A stretch of DNA of 64,000 nt. Origin: Fictibacillus norfolkensis (GTDB lineage Bacteria > Bacillota > Bacilli > Bacillales > Fictibacillaceae). The stretch covers positions 310,001-374,000 of the forward strand of contig NZ_JACSQM010000003.1 in the NCBI RefSeq assembly GCF_014836645.1. Direction: 5' to 3'. The translations under genes and the position numbers were made by a program. The notes below the pieces were generated by a model, which was not told the origin of the DNA, searched no databases, and saw only the letters and a program-made list of their open reading frames with translations. Positions 25,230-35,437 of this stretch are shown piece by piece (position 1 is the first letter of the stretch; each line of letters opens with the position of its first letter).

Positions 25230-27224
25230 TTATTTATTTAACATATCCTTAACTCGTTTTACGATGTTCTCTGATGTAAATCCAAATTCTTTTTGGATTA
25301 CTTCTCCAGGAGCGGATGCACCAAACGTATCGATTGTTAACGTGTCTCCTTCAAGGCCGACATATTTATGCCAACCAAGTGACGCTCCCATTTCAATCGC
25401 TAGACGCTTCGTAATATTTTTAGGAAGAACAGATTCTTTGTAGTCTTTATCTTGCTTATCAAAGCTTTCCCAAGATGGCATTGAAACGACTGAAGCTGAA
25501 ATCCCTTCTTTTTGAAGAAGTTCTTGTGCAGCAACTGCAATACTTACTTCAGATCCTGCAGAAAGAAGTAGTACATCTGCATCCGTTTCGGCTGGTGAAA
25601 CTACATAAGCTCCACGTTTAACACCTTCATAAGCCTTTTCTTTTGTGTTCTTTAAGATCGGCAGGTCATGACGGCTTAATACCAATGCAGTAGGCTGATT
25701 CTTGCTCTCAAGCGCTAACTTCCAAGCTGCGTTGGATTCATATCCATCAGCTGGACGAATCAGGTTAAGGTTAGGCATAGCGCGTAGAGAAGCAAGCTGC
25801 TCAACTGGTTCATGTGTCGGACCATCTTCTCCTACCATCACACTGTCATGTGTAAATACATAAGTTACAGGAAGCCCCATTAGAGCAGATAGACGAATTG
25901 CTGGTCTTACATAATCTGAGAACACGAAGAATGTTCCACCAAACACATTTAGACCACCATGCAATGCCATTCCGTTCAAAGCAGCTCCCATAGCGAATTC
26001 ACGAACCCCAAACCAAATGTTTCGTCCGCTGTAATCGTTGCGGCTGAAGTTATTTTCTCCTTCGATAAGCGTCTTATTAGATCCTGCTAAGTCAGCAGAT
26101 CCACCAAATAATGAAGGTACACTCTTAGCTAAAGCATTGATCGCTTTACCTGAAGAAGAACGAGTAGCTATCGCTTTATCAAAGTCAGGAAGATCTTCAT
26201 CCCAATTTTCTGGGAGATTCCCTTTGATCGCTTCTTGAAGTTCTTGAGCTAATTCTGGATAAGCTTCTGAATATGCCTTGAACTGATTATTCCACTCTTC
26301 CTCTTTAGCTTGCCCTTCACTTTTCAGTTGTTCAAAGTGTGAATGAACTTCATCTGGAACATGGAAATCTTGCTCAAACGTCCATTTGTATGCTTCTTTT
26401 GTTAGTAAGATCTCATCTTTACCTAGTGGCGCGCCGTGAGAAGCAGATTTTCCTGATTTATTCGGTGAACCATGTCCAATCACAGTCTTCACTTCGATAA
26501 GTGTTGGCTTGTTAAGTTCTTCACGTGCCTCTGAAAGGGCTTTTTCAATCTCATCTAGATTTGTTCCGTCTTCAACATAAATCACTTGCCAGCCATATGC
26601 TTCAAATCTTTGTTTTACACTTTCAGAGAATGAGTGATGAAGATCACCATCTAATGAGATATCATTTGAATCGTAAAGAACGATCATTCTACCTAGCGCA
26701 AGATGACCTGCCAGTGAAGCTGCCTCAGCAGAGACACCCTCCATCAGGTCCCCATCACCACAGATAGAATACGTGTAGTGATCGATCACTTCATGTCCAT
26801 CACGGTTATATTTCGCAGCCAAATGACGTTCAGCCATTGCCATACCTACTGCCATTGCAATCCCTTGACCTAGTGGGCCAGTTGTTGCTTCAACACCTAC
26901 CGTATGACGGAATTCAGGGTGACCAGGAGTCTTACTGCCCCATTGTCTGAAATTCTTCAAATCATCAATTGATAAGCCATAACCGCTTAAATGAAGCAAG
27001 CTGTATAACAACATTGATCCATGCCCTGCTGATAATACAAAACGGTCACGGTTAAACCATTCAGGGTTTGCAGGATTATGGTTCATGAATTTTGACCATA
27101 AGCTATATGCCATAGGGGCAGCACCCATCGGCATACCTGGATGCCCTGAGTTTGCTTTTTCTATGCTGTCGATAGAAAGTGTTCTTATTGTATTAATTGT
27201 TAATTCATCAATAGTTCGTGACAA
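25230..27224 (-). CDS. tkt: Transketolase
   Basis: 664 residues from a TTG at 27224, favoured over the ATG at 27233, which abuts the AAGGG site. It is a thiamine-diphosphate enzyme of the pentose phosphate pathway transferring two-carbon units between ketoses and aldoses. Motifs: [15 protein letters not shown] (N-terminal signature), [18 protein letters not shown] (ThDP/Mg site), and [23 protein letters not shown] of the pyrimidine-binding domain. Single-gene unit with terminator. Confidence 0.97.
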   Translation of the reverse strand: MSRTIDELTINTIRTLSIDSIEKANSGHPGMPMGAAPMAYSLWSKFMNHNPANPEWFNRDRFVLSAGHGSMLLYSLLHLSGYGLSIDDLKNFRQWGSKTPGHPEFRHTVGVEATTGPLGQGIAMAVGMAMAERHLAAKYNRDGHEVIDHYTYSICGDGDLMEGVSAEAASLAGHLALGRMIVLYDSNDISLDGDLHHSFSESVKQRFEAYGWQVIYVEDGTNLDEIEKALSEAREELNKPTLIEVKTVIGHGSPNKSGKSASHGAPLGKDEILLTKEAYKWTFEQDFHVPDEVHSHFEQLKSEGQAKEEEWNNQFKAYSEAYPELAQELQEAIKGNLPENWDEDLPDFDKAIATRSSSGKAINALAKSVPSLFGGSADLAGSNKTLIEGENNFSRNDYSGRNIWFGVREFAMGAALNGMALHGGLNVFGGTFFVFSDYVRPAIRLSALMGLPVTYVFTHDSVMVGEDGPTHEPVEQLASLRAMPNLNLIRPADGYESNAAWKLALESKNQPTALVLSRHDLPILKNTKEKAYEGVKRGAYVVSPAETDADVLLLSAGSEVSIAVAAQELLQKEGISASVVSMPSWESFDKQDKDYKESVLPKNITKRLAIEMGASLGWHKYVGLEGDTLTIDTFGASAPGEVIQKEFGFTSENIVKRVKDMLNK

Positions 27225-27346
27225 AAAAATCATCCCTTCATATGTACTAAACAGTTTTGACTTTCATAATAAACGTTCAAGTGAAATTAGACAAGACAAA
27301 CACATTATTAGCTATAGTTATTTTACCATCTACTCATGAAAACATA

Positions 27347-27401
27347 CAAAAACCGCCTGTTTTCTTACAACATATTCGTTGTATTAGAACAGGCGGTTTA
27401 A
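27347..27401. terminator. Terminator between tkt promoter and HesB-like gene
   Basis: AAACCGCCTGTT and AACAGGCGGTTT arms with an inner ACAAC/GTTGT stem. Confidence 0.85.
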
Positions 27402-27407
27402 ATTTTA

Positions 27408-27692
27408 TTATGCGAGCCCTGGTATGTGGCATGAAAAATGATCAGTATTTTCATCATAATCAAGTTTCATATTCTCCACGAACCATCTTTCTTCGTTTTT
27501 AACAAAAAATCGAAGACCTTCGACCTCTTGAATGTAATCGTTCTCTTCAGGCACTGCAGGCGTCACACCAAGTGAAAAACCTCCCGAGTCACCACTTCCT
27601 GCATATTTAACGAAAAGTCTTAAAGCCTCTGACGTTTCTAAAGTAATATCCTTATAAAGTTTCGCTGCTGCACTTGTAATTGAAAAAGTCAA
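27408..27692 (-). CDS. HesB/IscA-like (YneR-type) protein, second copy
   Basis: 94 residues from TTG 27692, six bases after AAAGGGGAG. It contains LRLFVKYAGSGDSGGFSLGVTPAVP and LRFFVKNEERWFVENMKLDY, the same layout as the protein at 360-653 (R-x-FV-x-x-G...GFSLG...FFV-x-x-E-x-WF). The usual A-type cysteines are absent, so iron-sulfur carrier function is doubtful. It lies in the tkt-ynzC interval, where B. subtilis has no such gene. Confidence 0.82.
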   Translation of the reverse strand: MTFSITSAAAKLYKDITLETSEALRLFVKYAGSGDSGGFSLGVTPAVPEENDYIQEVEGLRFFVKNEERWFVENMKLDYDENTDHFSCHIPGLA

Positions 27693-27759
27693 AATATTCT
27701 CCCCTTTCAAAGTTGTTATATAACAGTATATACTAATATATATAGAATGCAACAGAAAA

Positions 27760-27791
27760 AATGCCTATTTACAGTTGAGTAAATAGGCATT
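27760..27791 (-). terminator. Terminator of the yneA-yneB-ynzC operon
   Basis: AATGCCTATTTAC and GTAAATAGGCATT-type arms; minus-strand tail TTTTTTCTG. Confidence 0.88.
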
Positions 27792-27796
27792 TTATA

Positions 27797-28036
27797 TTAA
27801 TGTTTAAGGTTTTTTTTATTGTCTTTACTTCTTTTTAATTTTTCCGGTGTTACATCATCACCGTTAGGATCAACAAAAGTCATTCCGTGCAGATCTTGAA
27901 CAAAAGATTTACGGAAAACTTGCAAATATTCTTCTCGCAGTTTTTTCTGTTCCGTTTTTTCTGCTGATGTTAGATCGGTTTGTTTGGATTTTTTAGACAG
28001 TTCATTTATACGTTGCATTTTATCTTTAGATAACAT
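27797..28036 (-). CDS. ynzC: DUF896 family protein YnzC
   Basis: 79 residues from ATG 28036 (AAAGGAG upstream). It is a small helical protein containing INELSKKSKQTDLTSAEKTEQ and LREEYLQVFRKSFVQDL, diagnostic of the UPF0291/DUF896 family. In B. subtilis ynzC is the third gene of the LexA-controlled yneA-yneB-ynzC operon; the same order is kept here. Function unknown. Confidence 0.93.
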   Translation of the reverse strand: MLSKDKMQRINELSKKSKQTDLTSAEKTEQKKLREEYLQVFRKSFVQDLHGMTFVDPNGDDVTPEKLKRSKDNKKNLKH

Positions 28037-28097
28037 AGTAAAAAACTCCTTTATCAAGCATTCTTCACTCTATCCTACAGCAGAATGAAAGGAATTT

Positions 28098-28745
<648 letters not shown>

Positions 28746-28760
28746 CTAAAACCCGCTTTT

Positions 28761-29027
28761 TTATTTATTAACTGGTATGATTACTTTCTGTCCTGGAAAA
28801 ACGGCTGCCGCATTTACACTGTTCTTCTTTTCGACCCATTTTATAAACTCCCAATTGGAGTAATGATGCTTGGCATTATACTCTTCAGAAAGACTCCACA
28901 GTGAGTCTCCCTCCTGTATGGTTACTTCAATATATTGAGCTTCTTGTGAGGCAAGATTTGATAACGTAAAAAATATACCACCTAACAACCCTAAAAATAC
29001 AATAACATGCATTGTCCCTTGTTTCAT
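28761..29027 (-). CDS. yneA: SOS-induced cell division suppressor YneA (LysM domain)
   Basis: 88 residues from ATG 29027 (AAAGGGGA upstream). An N-terminal transmembrane helix (MHVIVFLGLLGGIFFTL) is followed by an extracellular LysM domain with IQEGDSLWSLSEEY and PGQKVIIPV. YneA is exported and delays septum assembly during the SOS response until DNA damage is repaired. Divergent from lexA, with three LexA boxes between. Confidence 0.93.
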   Translation of the reverse strand: MKQGTMHVIVFLGLLGGIFFTLSNLASQEAQYIEVTIQEGDSLWSLSEEYNAKHHYSNWEFIKWVEKKNSVNAAAVFPGQKVIIPVNK

Positions 29028-29045
29028 TGTGATATCCCCTTTCAA

Positions 29046-29126
29046 CAAACGTTTGTTCGTATATCTTGGTTTTATAATAACTGGAACATCTGTTCGGTGT
29101 CAACTATTTTTTCGAACTTATGTTTG
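29046..29126. promoter_or_regulatory. Three LexA (SOS) boxes between yneA and lexA
   Basis: Matches to CGAAC-RNRY-GTTYG: CGAACAAACGTTTG (complement of 29046-29059), GGAACATCTGTTCG (29083-29096, one mismatch) and CGAACTTATGTTTG (29113-29126, near match). The arrangement supports co-regulation of lexA and the yneA operon. Confidence 0.88.
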
Positions 29127-29187
29127 TATCTCTGAATTCTCCATGATATACTTTTTGTAGATAAAAAATTCGGTGAGGTGCTAAAAA

Positions 29188-29802
29188 ATGACTAAGTTAT
29201 CCAGACGACAATTGGATATATTGGCTTTCATAAAAGAGGAAGTATCACAAAAAGGGTATCCGCCTTCAGTTCGTGAAATCGGAGAGGCAGTTGGCCTTGC
29301 TTCAAGTTCCACAGTCCATGGACATTTAGCAAGACTTGAGAAAAAAGGACTTATTCGACGAGATCCAACAAAACCAAGAGCGATTGAAGTATTAGGCTTA
29401 GATGACAACATTCCTTCTGTCCGTTCTGTTTCAATTCCTGTTATCGGTAAAGTTACAGCAGGTCTACCAATTAGCGCAGTTGAAAACGTAGAAGAATACT
29501 TCCCATTACCTGAGCACGTTGTTGGAGATGAGAACGTCTTCATGTTATCTGTTGTTGGTGACAGTATGATTGAAGCAGGAATCTTCAATAAGGACCTAGT
29601 TGTTGTAAAACAGCAGCCTACAGCAAATAATGGAGATATTATCGTGGCAATGACCGATGAAGATGAAGCGACTGTAAAAAGATTTTTTAAAGAAAGAAAC
29701 CATATTCGATTGCAGCCTGAAAATTCGTCGATGGAACCAATCATCTTACAGAGCTGTACGATTTTAGGTAAAGTGATTGGCGTATACAGAAGTATTCATT
29801 AA
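29188..29802 (+). CDS. lexA: SOS repressor LexA
   Basis: 204 residues: a winged helix-turn-helix ([22 protein letters not shown]) and a C-terminal S24 peptidase-like domain. The catalytic dyad is Ser 126 in [10 protein letters not shown] and Lys 164 in ATVKRFF. The cleavage site lies in the KVTAGLPIS segment. It represses SOS genes until RecA-stimulated self-cleavage. GTGAGGTG precedes the ATG. Single gene followed by a terminator. Confidence 0.98.
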   Translation: MTKLSRRQLDILAFIKEEVSQKGYPPSVREIGEAVGLASSSTVHGHLARLEKKGLIRRDPTKPRAIEVLGLDDNIPSVRSVSIPVIGKVTAGLPISAVENVEEYFPLPEHVVGDENVFMLSVVGDSMIEAGIFNKDLVVVKQQPTANNGDIIVAMTDEDEATVKRFFKERNHIRLQPENSSMEPIILQSCTILGKVIGVYRSIH

Positions 29803-29827
29803 TCTAATCGTCAATGATTTTATATAG

Positions 29828-29862
29828 AAGAAGTGTCTAGTTAACTAGATGCTTCTTTTTTT
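29828..29862 (+). terminator. Terminator of lexA
   Basis: AGAAG-TG-TCTAGT and ACTAGA-TG-CTTCT arms followed by TTTTTTTT. Confidence 0.88.
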
Positions 29863-30167
29863 TTATTGATCCTATTACTTCACTAATTTAAGATTAATAC
29901 TTTCAAAAATCATTCATAGGCACTCCGGTACTCGACTAATGAAGGATAGAAGCTGTTAATTGACTGAATATTAAGTCTTTTTATCCATTTACATATTATA
30001 CCTACATAGTTTAAATTGGCAATGTAACGTGGTTAACCACTAGAAATTAACTCCTTTGCACTTCGTTTAACTTTAATTATATTAGTAACAATCGTATTAC
30101 TTGATAGGAGATGATCGAAGGGAGGACAAGTGTTATTATTTCAAATTAAATAAGGGGAGTGAGAATA
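29863..30167. other. Intergenic region without recognised gene
   Basis: About 300 AT-rich bases between the lexA terminator and the secreted-protein gene. A TTAACT/GTTAACC-rich stretch is present (30020-30075). I see no gene, RNA or clear promoter. Confidence 0.5.
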
Positions 30168-30752
30168 ATGCGCAAAAAACTATATCTTTACATGATTTGT
30201 TTTGCTCTTGCCGCAGTAGTATTTTCACCTAGGACATATGCAGAAAAAGACTATACGATTAAGTCATTTGACTACGTGAATGTGGATGGCAAAGCAGTCG
30301 ATTCCAATGCTTTTAAGCTATTAGATGATCAGATCAAAGTGACTATGGTACTTCCAAAACAAAATAAGAACGGCGACTGGTTAGCTTATGGATTCACAAG
30401 CATGAAAGAATTAAATGCCTACATCGAAAAGGACAAGCTTAAAAAGCAAAAGAAAGTGGATACGATGGGTTCCGGCGCTTGTTGTACAGACTTTTATGAG
30501 AACAAAAATAAAGGTGGTGCTTACATTTATTGGAGAGATGGTTTTAAGAACCTCCCTTCAAGCTGGAACGACAGAATTTCGTCTCTAAGTACTGCGTCAC
30601 CTTCATCAAGCTACTCAACAACGCTCTGGCAGCATACTTCATCACAAGGTTATGGTAAAGGAGTATTATTTAAACACTCTGATTGGTATGGTAAGACTGC
30701 GAATATGGCTTCTGATTGGAACAATATTGCATCCGCTATTGAGATCAAATGA
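30168..30752 (+). CDS. Secreted beta/gamma-crystallin-like (inhibitor I36-like) protein
   Basis: 194 residues from ATG 30168 (AGGGGAGTG upstream). A signal peptide (KLYLYMICFALAAVVFSPRTYA) is probably cleaved after TYA. The C-terminal half has FYENKNKGGAYIYW and LPSSWNDRISSLST, the F-x-x-x-N-x-x-G and NDRISSL pattern of single beta/gamma-crystallin (peptidase inhibitor I36) domains, with a CC pair before it. It could be an extracellular protease inhibitor or calcium-binding protein. Single-gene unit with terminator. The family is suggested by pattern only. Confidence 0.78.
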   Translation: MRKKLYLYMICFALAAVVFSPRTYAEKDYTIKSFDYVNVDGKAVDSNAFKLLDDQIKVTMVLPKQNKNGDWLAYGFTSMKELNAYIEKDKLKKQKKVDTMGSGACCTDFYENKNKGGAYIYWRDGFKNLPSSWNDRISSLSTASPSSSYSTTLWQHTSSQGYGKGVLFKHSDWYGKTANMASDWNNIASAIEIK

Positions 30753-30756
30753 TTTA

Positions 30757-30797
30757 ACACCCCTGACTTTTATTTTGTCAGGGGGTTTTGTTTTTTT
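30757..30797 (+). terminator. Terminator of the secreted protein gene
   Basis: ACCCCTGAC and GTCAGGGGGTT arms followed by TTGTTTTTTT. Confidence 0.88.
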
Positions 30798-30809
30798 ATA
30801 AGTATAAAG

Positions 30810-31112
30810 TTACTCGGTCTTTCCTTCCCATGCTTCCATACCGCCTACCATATTGATCACATTAAAACCGTAGCTTTCAAGAAGTTTATATGCTCGACTA
30901 CTTCTGCCTACAGATCGACAAACCAAAACGTACTCTTTCGATTTGTCTAATTCATGCATACGAAACTCTAACAAACCTAGTGGGATATTAGTGATTGTCG
31001 GTATATTTCCTTCTTTCACTTCAGAAGTTTCACGAACATCGATCATATGAAGAGAATGTCCTTCTTTCAATTTTTTCTCAAGTTCTTTGGCCATTATTGC
31101 TTCATTTCCCAT
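30810..31112 (-). CDS. Single-domain rhodanese-like protein
   Basis: 100 residues. MIDVRETSEVKEGNIPTITNIPLG and the active-site loop VCRSVGRSSRAYKLL (catalytic Cys in CRSVGRS) define a single rhodanese domain, then NVINMVGGMEAW. Such proteins carry persulfide sulfur for thiolation reactions; rhodaneses can also carry selenium, but nothing here ties it to the selenium genes. The ATG is nearly adjacent to GGAGGA, so the start may be the internal ATG of the MAKELEKK segment. Confidence 0.88.
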   Translation of the reverse strand: MGNEAIMAKELEKKLKEGHSLHMIDVRETSEVKEGNIPTITNIPLGLLEFRMHELDKSKEYVLVCRSVGRSSRAYKLLESYGFNVINMVGGMEAWEGKTE

Positions 31113-31138
31113 TCCTCCTACAGTAAGCGATGTATTAT

Positions 31139-31663
31139 TACCGGACTTCGTAAAAAAGATTAAGTTACTCTATCCATACATTCACCTAAAATTAATGATT
31201 CATAATCACGAACAAATTGTAGAAGAGCTTAGAATGAACAAAATTGATATTGCGTTATTTGAATGAATAAGTGGTTTGATCCCTTTCAGGTAGAAGTAGT
31301 CAGCAGAGATGAATTGCACATTGATGCACAGCATCCAATGTCTATTAAAACTTCCCCACTTTTTTAAGGGAGAAAGGATGTGGCAAAAGAGAATACGCTG
31401 ATCAATTTCAATGTTCCGAAAGAATTGAACCAGTGGAAATTATTGAAACAAGCAGTCATTACTTAATCAAACAGATAGCTGTTAGAGGACTCGGCATCGG
31501 ATTTCTTTCTTATTCAATGATCAAAGAAGAGGTATTAGAAGGGAAGCTTGTCCCCCTCGATCCACATGTAGTTTATCGTCCCTTTTATGCGGTATATACT
31601 GAAGAATACGCCTCAGGAACCATTTACTCAGAAGTATTAAAGCTTCTTCATATCATTAAATAG
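31139..31663 (+). pseudogene. Remnant of a LysR-type transcriptional regulator
   Basis: Three successive frames encode parts of a LysR effector-binding domain: PDFVKKIKLLYPYIHLKLMI...MNKIDIALFE ending at TGA 31264; WFDPFQVEVVSRDELHIDAQHP ending at TAA near 31366; and IIETSSHYLIKQIAVRGLGIGFLSYSMI...LKLLHIIK to 31663. The DNA-binding N-terminus is missing. At least two frameshifts plus 5' truncation show a decayed gene. Confidence 0.8.
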
Positions 31664-31719
31664 TAAATCAAAAAGAAACTAAGCTTTTCCACAATTTTCA
31701 TTATGCAAAAATTCCGTAA

Positions 31720-31766
31720 AAAAATCGCGCTTTTAGTTAATGATAAGAACTCATACTAAAAGGGCG
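31720..31766 (-). terminator. Terminator of the 387-residue hypothetical gene
   Basis: ATCGC-CTTTTAGT and ACTAAAAG-GCGAT arms; minus-strand tail TTTTTTTAC. Confidence 0.8.
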
Positions 31767-31792
31767 ATTATTTATTTACGCAATACAATATA

Positions 31793-32956
31793 CTAAGCAA
31801 AGCTGATACGAATGGTATTGCTCGACGCTACTTTTAATTGATCCTTATTGGCGTTCAAAAATGCGCTACACATTATCCCTTCTCCTACTTCTATAGGTGA
31901 AAAGGAGAGCTGAAAATCAAAAGCCAGCTGCTCTTCAGGCAGAACAGTTACGCTTACAAGGGGTTTTATCCAATATTCCCCACTTTCTTTTCCTTTTATA
32001 TGTCCTTCTGGCTCAAGGTAACACCAAGCATCCTTCATTAGATTCCCATTCGACTTTAGCGACTTAAGCCTTTCCGCTGTAAGAACCTTACCCTGCATTT
32101 TAATCTTGTGAGTAGGTGACATTTTTAAGCAAAGAATAGGCTGCGAGATCGGAGTACCCCCAGTATTTTTAAAGATACACCTACAAGTTGCAGATAAGGG
32201 AGCTTCTCCTGGGAGCGGGTTCTCATGGTGAAGAGTGTAATCCAATAAGAGTTCTGCACTTTGTTTTGCTTCAATCTGCATGACTCCGGAACTTGGTACC
32301 AACATCTTAGAGTTATTCGTACCGTGATCCTGCTCTTTGTTTAAAGGAACTGGAAAAAGAAGGCTCCAGGGAATATCATTATCCTCGTCGTTACTCTTTA
32401 CTGTTTCTATGATTCCCATAGCAATATGAAAAGCAAGAAGCTCTATATGTTGTTTCGCAATCTTTTCTTCCTCTTGACCGGTAATGGAAACCTTCAACTT
32501 TATAACATTCGAAGAAAATAACGACCATTTTCTCTTGAGTTTGAATTTGCACTTCTTTAAAGTCTGGTCTTTTTTTACACGATTAATTATGGCAGTCTGA
32601 CACAATTCAGCGCTATATTCTAATTCGATACCATAGCTTTTAGCATCCTTCTCTACATTGACTTTGAAATCAAGGATACTTCCTGCTTCCCTATCATCAT
32701 CTCTAACTTCAATCCCAAGTGCTTTCAGCATAGATGTTAAATGTATAAGTAATGCACTCCCCTCATTGCTGCTTTCACCATTCAATTGCAAACTTACTTG
32801 CCGACACCTTCCCTCTTTAAAGGCATACAATGTTTTCTTATCGGGATCGAACGAAATGTTATACCCCTTTTGCTCAAAATATAAGCAGTAAAAAGAAAGG
32901 TTTTCCGCCTCAAAATTCCCTTTTCTTTCACCTTTTAAATAAAAATCAATCATCAA
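31793..32956 (-). CDS. Hypothetical protein, two-domain
   Basis: 387 residues; start TTG 32956 (GGAGGGA seven bases upstream) or the following ATG 32953. No signal peptide or membrane segment. The N-terminal half is mixed and contains SNEGSALLIHLTSMLKALGIEV; the C-terminal half is beta-rich (LDYTLHHENPLPGEAPL, CIFKNTGGTPISQPILCLKMSP). The FKNTGGTPISQP stretch resembles beta-sandwich repeats found in surface or coat proteins. I do not recognise the family. It is divergent from the Cys-rich gene at 33222. Confidence 0.72.
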   Translation of the reverse strand: MMIDFYLKGERKGNFEAENLSFYCLYFEQKGYNISFDPDKKTLYAFKEGRCRQVSLQLNGESSNEGSALLIHLTSMLKALGIEVRDDDREAGSILDFKVNVEKDAKSYGIELEYSAELCQTAIINRVKKDQTLKKCKFKLKRKWSLFSSNVIKLKVSITGQEEEKIAKQHIELLAFHIAMGIIETVKSNDEDNDIPWSLLFPVPLNKEQDHGTNNSKMLVPSSGVMQIEAKQSAELLLDYTLHHENPLPGEAPLSATCRCIFKNTGGTPISQPILCLKMSPTHKIKMQGKVLTAERLKSLKSNGNLMKDAWCYLEPEGHIKGKESGEYWIKPLVSVTVLPEEQLAFDFQLSFSPIEVGEGIMCSAFLNANKDQLKVASSNTIRISFA

Positions 32957-33221
32957 AATAACGTCCCTCCAAAATATTCATAACTTATATTTATGAAGAA
33001 TATCTCCAAAGGTGAGTGTTACAGCAGCAGTTTCACTAGATTACCAATTCATCACCAATATAGCCTAGATATCAATTCTAATCGGCTCCGCGCAAATACC
33101 AATTTTATACCAATTTACATAAAGATGATGAACTCGTCCAGATCCCTTTTCATTAGATCTCATAGAATAGCATTGTAGTTAACATTACTGTTGACTGCAT
33201 ACTGAATAAGGGGATGATTGA

Positions 33222-33851
33222 ATGTCAAATTCATTAAACAATACGGGTTTACAACCCGAATGTATCGTTGCACAAAAACTGTTTGACTGGGTAATAGTTA
33301 GAACTGAAAGGGACTTCCTAGTAACATTAGGAGAAGCTTGTCTGGCAGCAATTAACGCCGCTCTAGCGCTAGGCCAAACCGTAGAAGGACGAGCTACATT
33401 AATTTCCGTAGCATGTAACATTGAAAATATTTCACGAGTGGATGATCGCATCGGACGACTTATACTGTCCAAAACAGCGGTAGTTCGAGTTCAATTCTTT
33501 AATACTTCTGTAACGCCGAATGAGTTATTGTGTGATTTCGAAACAGAACAGCTGATTACAACCGAACGTGCTTGTGTCTGCTTACCTCCCGAGTTCACAC
33601 TAGACAACGTTACTTGTGACGTGTTCCAGTCTAACGTTGAAGTTCTTGGTTTACCGAACGCCAACGGTATCATCACAGTGGTTGCAGATTTTTGTCAGCA
33701 GATTACAGTAGAAGATGTAGTCCGCCTTGAAGTTATGGCTAGATACTGTCACCCTCGTGAGAACGACATTGAATGTGGCAGCATTACTTGTGTATTTCCT
33801 ACTCCCCCTCAGCAATGTCCGGATATTTTCCCTCCAGCAGACATGGCATAA
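33222..33851 (+). CDS. Cysteine-containing protein, possibly a spore surface component
   Basis: 209 residues beginning MSNSLNNTGLQPECIVAQKL, then FDWVIVRTERDF. The CI-x-x-x-K-x-x-DWV-x-x segment occurs in several Bacillus/Clostridium spore-associated proteins. Ten or so cysteines, including a TERACVCLPPEF motif and a C-terminal Cys/Pro-rich tail (CGSITCVFPTPPQQCPDIFPP), suggest a disulfide-linked structural protein. No signal peptide. Function unknown; a coat or appendage role is a guess. AAGGGG precedes the ATG. Confidence 0.7.
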   Translation: MSNSLNNTGLQPECIVAQKLFDWVIVRTERDFLVTLGEACLAAINAALALGQTVEGRATLISVACNIENISRVDDRIGRLILSKTAVVRVQFFNTSVTPNELLCDFETEQLITTERACVCLPPEFTLDNVTCDVFQSNVEVLGLPNANGIITVVADFCQQITVEDVVRLEVMARYCHPRENDIECGSITCVFPTPPQQCPDIFPPADMA

Positions 33852-33862
33852 CAATAATCTTG

Positions 33863-33894
33863 CAGTGAGCGTTTCAGATGCTCACTGCTTTTTG
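33863..33894 (+). terminator. Terminator of the Cys-rich protein gene
   Basis: CAGTGAGC and GCTCACTG arms followed by CTTTTTG. Confidence 0.88.
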
Positions 33895-33978
33895 TTATAC
33901 TATTTACTTTTGGACTGACACGTTTTATTCCACTAACAGTTCTTATCATTGAGGAACAGCATTGTTTTATAAGGACAG

Positions 33979-34020
33979 CAAAAAACCCTCTAAAGCGATA
34001 TTGCTTTAGAGGGTTTTTTT
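33979..34020. terminator. Terminator of glnRA
   Basis: AAAACCCTCTAAAGC and GCTTTAGAGGGTTTT arms, perfect 15-bp stem, T/A-runs on both sides. Confidence 0.93.
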
Positions 34021-34027
34021 TAGTTTC

Positions 34028-35362
34028 TTAGTACATGCTCATATATTGTTCGCGTTCCCAAGGGTGAACTTGTGTACGGAACATATCCCACTCGATCTCT
34101 TTCGCTTCAATGAAGTGCTCTGTAGCATGTGCTCCAAGAGCTGTTGTAAGAACTTCGTTTTTGCTGAATAGAGTTAGGGCTTCTTTTAATGTTGCTGGAA
34201 GATCTTTGATGCCTTCTGCTTCGCGCTCTTCTTTATCCATCACATAGATGTTTCTATCGATTGGCTTTGGAGCGTTTAGCTTGTTCTTGATTCCATCAAG
34301 ACCTGCTGCAAGCAATACTGCCATAGCAAGATAAGGGTTAGCCGTTGGGTCAACGCTTCTTACCTCAATACGAGTACTGATGCCGCGAGAAGCTGGAATA
34401 CGAATAAGCGGGCTTCTGTTTTGCATAGACCATGCAACATAACAAGGCGCTTCGTAACCAGGTACAAGTCGCTTATAAGAGTTTACAGTCGGGTTCGTGA
34501 TCGCTGTGAAATCTTGTGCATGCTTTAAGATACCTGCTAGGAAATGCATTGCTGTTTCGCTTAATCCTGTTTCAGATTTCGCATCATAGAACACGTTTTC
34601 TCCATCTTTGAATAGAGACATGTTCGCATGCATACCTGATCCGTTCACACCGAACAATGGTTTAGCCATGAATGTTGCGTGAAGGCCATGTTTACGTGCG
34701 ATCGTTTTTACTGCTAACTTAAACGTTTGAATGTTATCACATGTACTTACTGCATCAGCATATTTAAAATCGATCTCGTGCTGACCAGGTGCTACTTCAT
34801 GGTGAGAAGCTTCGATCTCAAAGCCCATATCTTCAAGTTCTAAAACGATATCTCTACGGCAGTTTTCACCAAGATCTGTTGGAGCTAAGTCAAAATATCC
34901 ACCTTTATCGTTTAGTTCAAGAGTCGGCTCACCCTTCTCGTCATTCTTGAATAAGAAGAATTCTGGCTCAGGTCCAATGTTGAAATCAGAGAACCCTAGG
35001 TCTTCCATCTCTTTTAAAACGCGCTTTAAGATTCCACGAGGATCTCCATCAAACGGGTTTCCGTCAGGCATGAAAATATCACAGATCAAACGTGCAACTT
35101 TGCCTTTTTCAGAAGTCCATGGGAAGATCATGAATGTATCTAAATCAGGATAAAGATTCATATCTGATTCTTCTATTCTAACGAATCCTTCAATTGAAGA
35201 TCCGTCAAACATCATCTTGTTCTCTAAAGCTTTTTCAAGTTGACCAATCGGAATCTCAACATTTTTGATAACACCCAATAAATCAGTAAATTGTAAACGG
35301 ATAAATCTTACGTTTTCTTCTTTTACCATTCTTAAGATATCTTCTTTAGTGTACTTAGACAA
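34028..35362 (-). CDS. glnA: Glutamine synthetase, type I
   Basis: 444 residues, the usual length of Bacillus GlnA. It makes glutamine from glutamate, ammonia and ATP. Motifs: [20 protein letters not shown], the metal-binding [26 protein letters not shown] and [17 protein letters not shown]. It lacks the adenylylation Tyr region of the enteric enzyme and is feedback-controlled through GlnR/TnrA in Bacillus. The start is TTG after AAAGGAGGAG. It follows glnR by about 75 bases in the same operon. Confidence 0.98.
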   Translation of the reverse strand: MSKYTKEDILRMVKEENVRFIRLQFTDLLGVIKNVEIPIGQLEKALENKMMFDGSSIEGFVRIEESDMNLYPDLDTFMIFPWTSEKGKVARLICDIFMPDGNPFDGDPRGILKRVLKEMEDLGFSDFNIGPEPEFFLFKNDEKGEPTLELNDKGGYFDLAPTDLGENCRRDIVLELEDMGFEIEASHHEVAPGQHEIDFKYADAVSTCDNIQTFKLAVKTIARKHGLHATFMAKPLFGVNGSGMHANMSLFKDGENVFYDAKSETGLSETAMHFLAGILKHAQDFTAITNPTVNSYKRLVPGYEAPCYVAWSMQNRSPLIRIPASRGISTRIEVRSVDPTANPYLAMAVLLAAGLDGIKNKLNAPKPIDRNIYVMDKEEREAEGIKDLPATLKEALTLFSKNEVLTTALGAHATEHFIEAKEIEWDMFRTQVHPWEREQYMSMY

Positions 35363-35437
35363 ATCTTTCTCCTCCTTTAAATATAAAGCGCCTAGTTATG
35401 GCGATTGTTCACATAGTAAGTATTATTTAATGATCTT

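Noticed and set aside
31261..31266. TGA in the LysR remnant as another selenocysteine codon
   Set aside because: The continuation of the protein lies in a different frame, no family member has Cys here, and further frameshifts follow, so it is a pseudogene.
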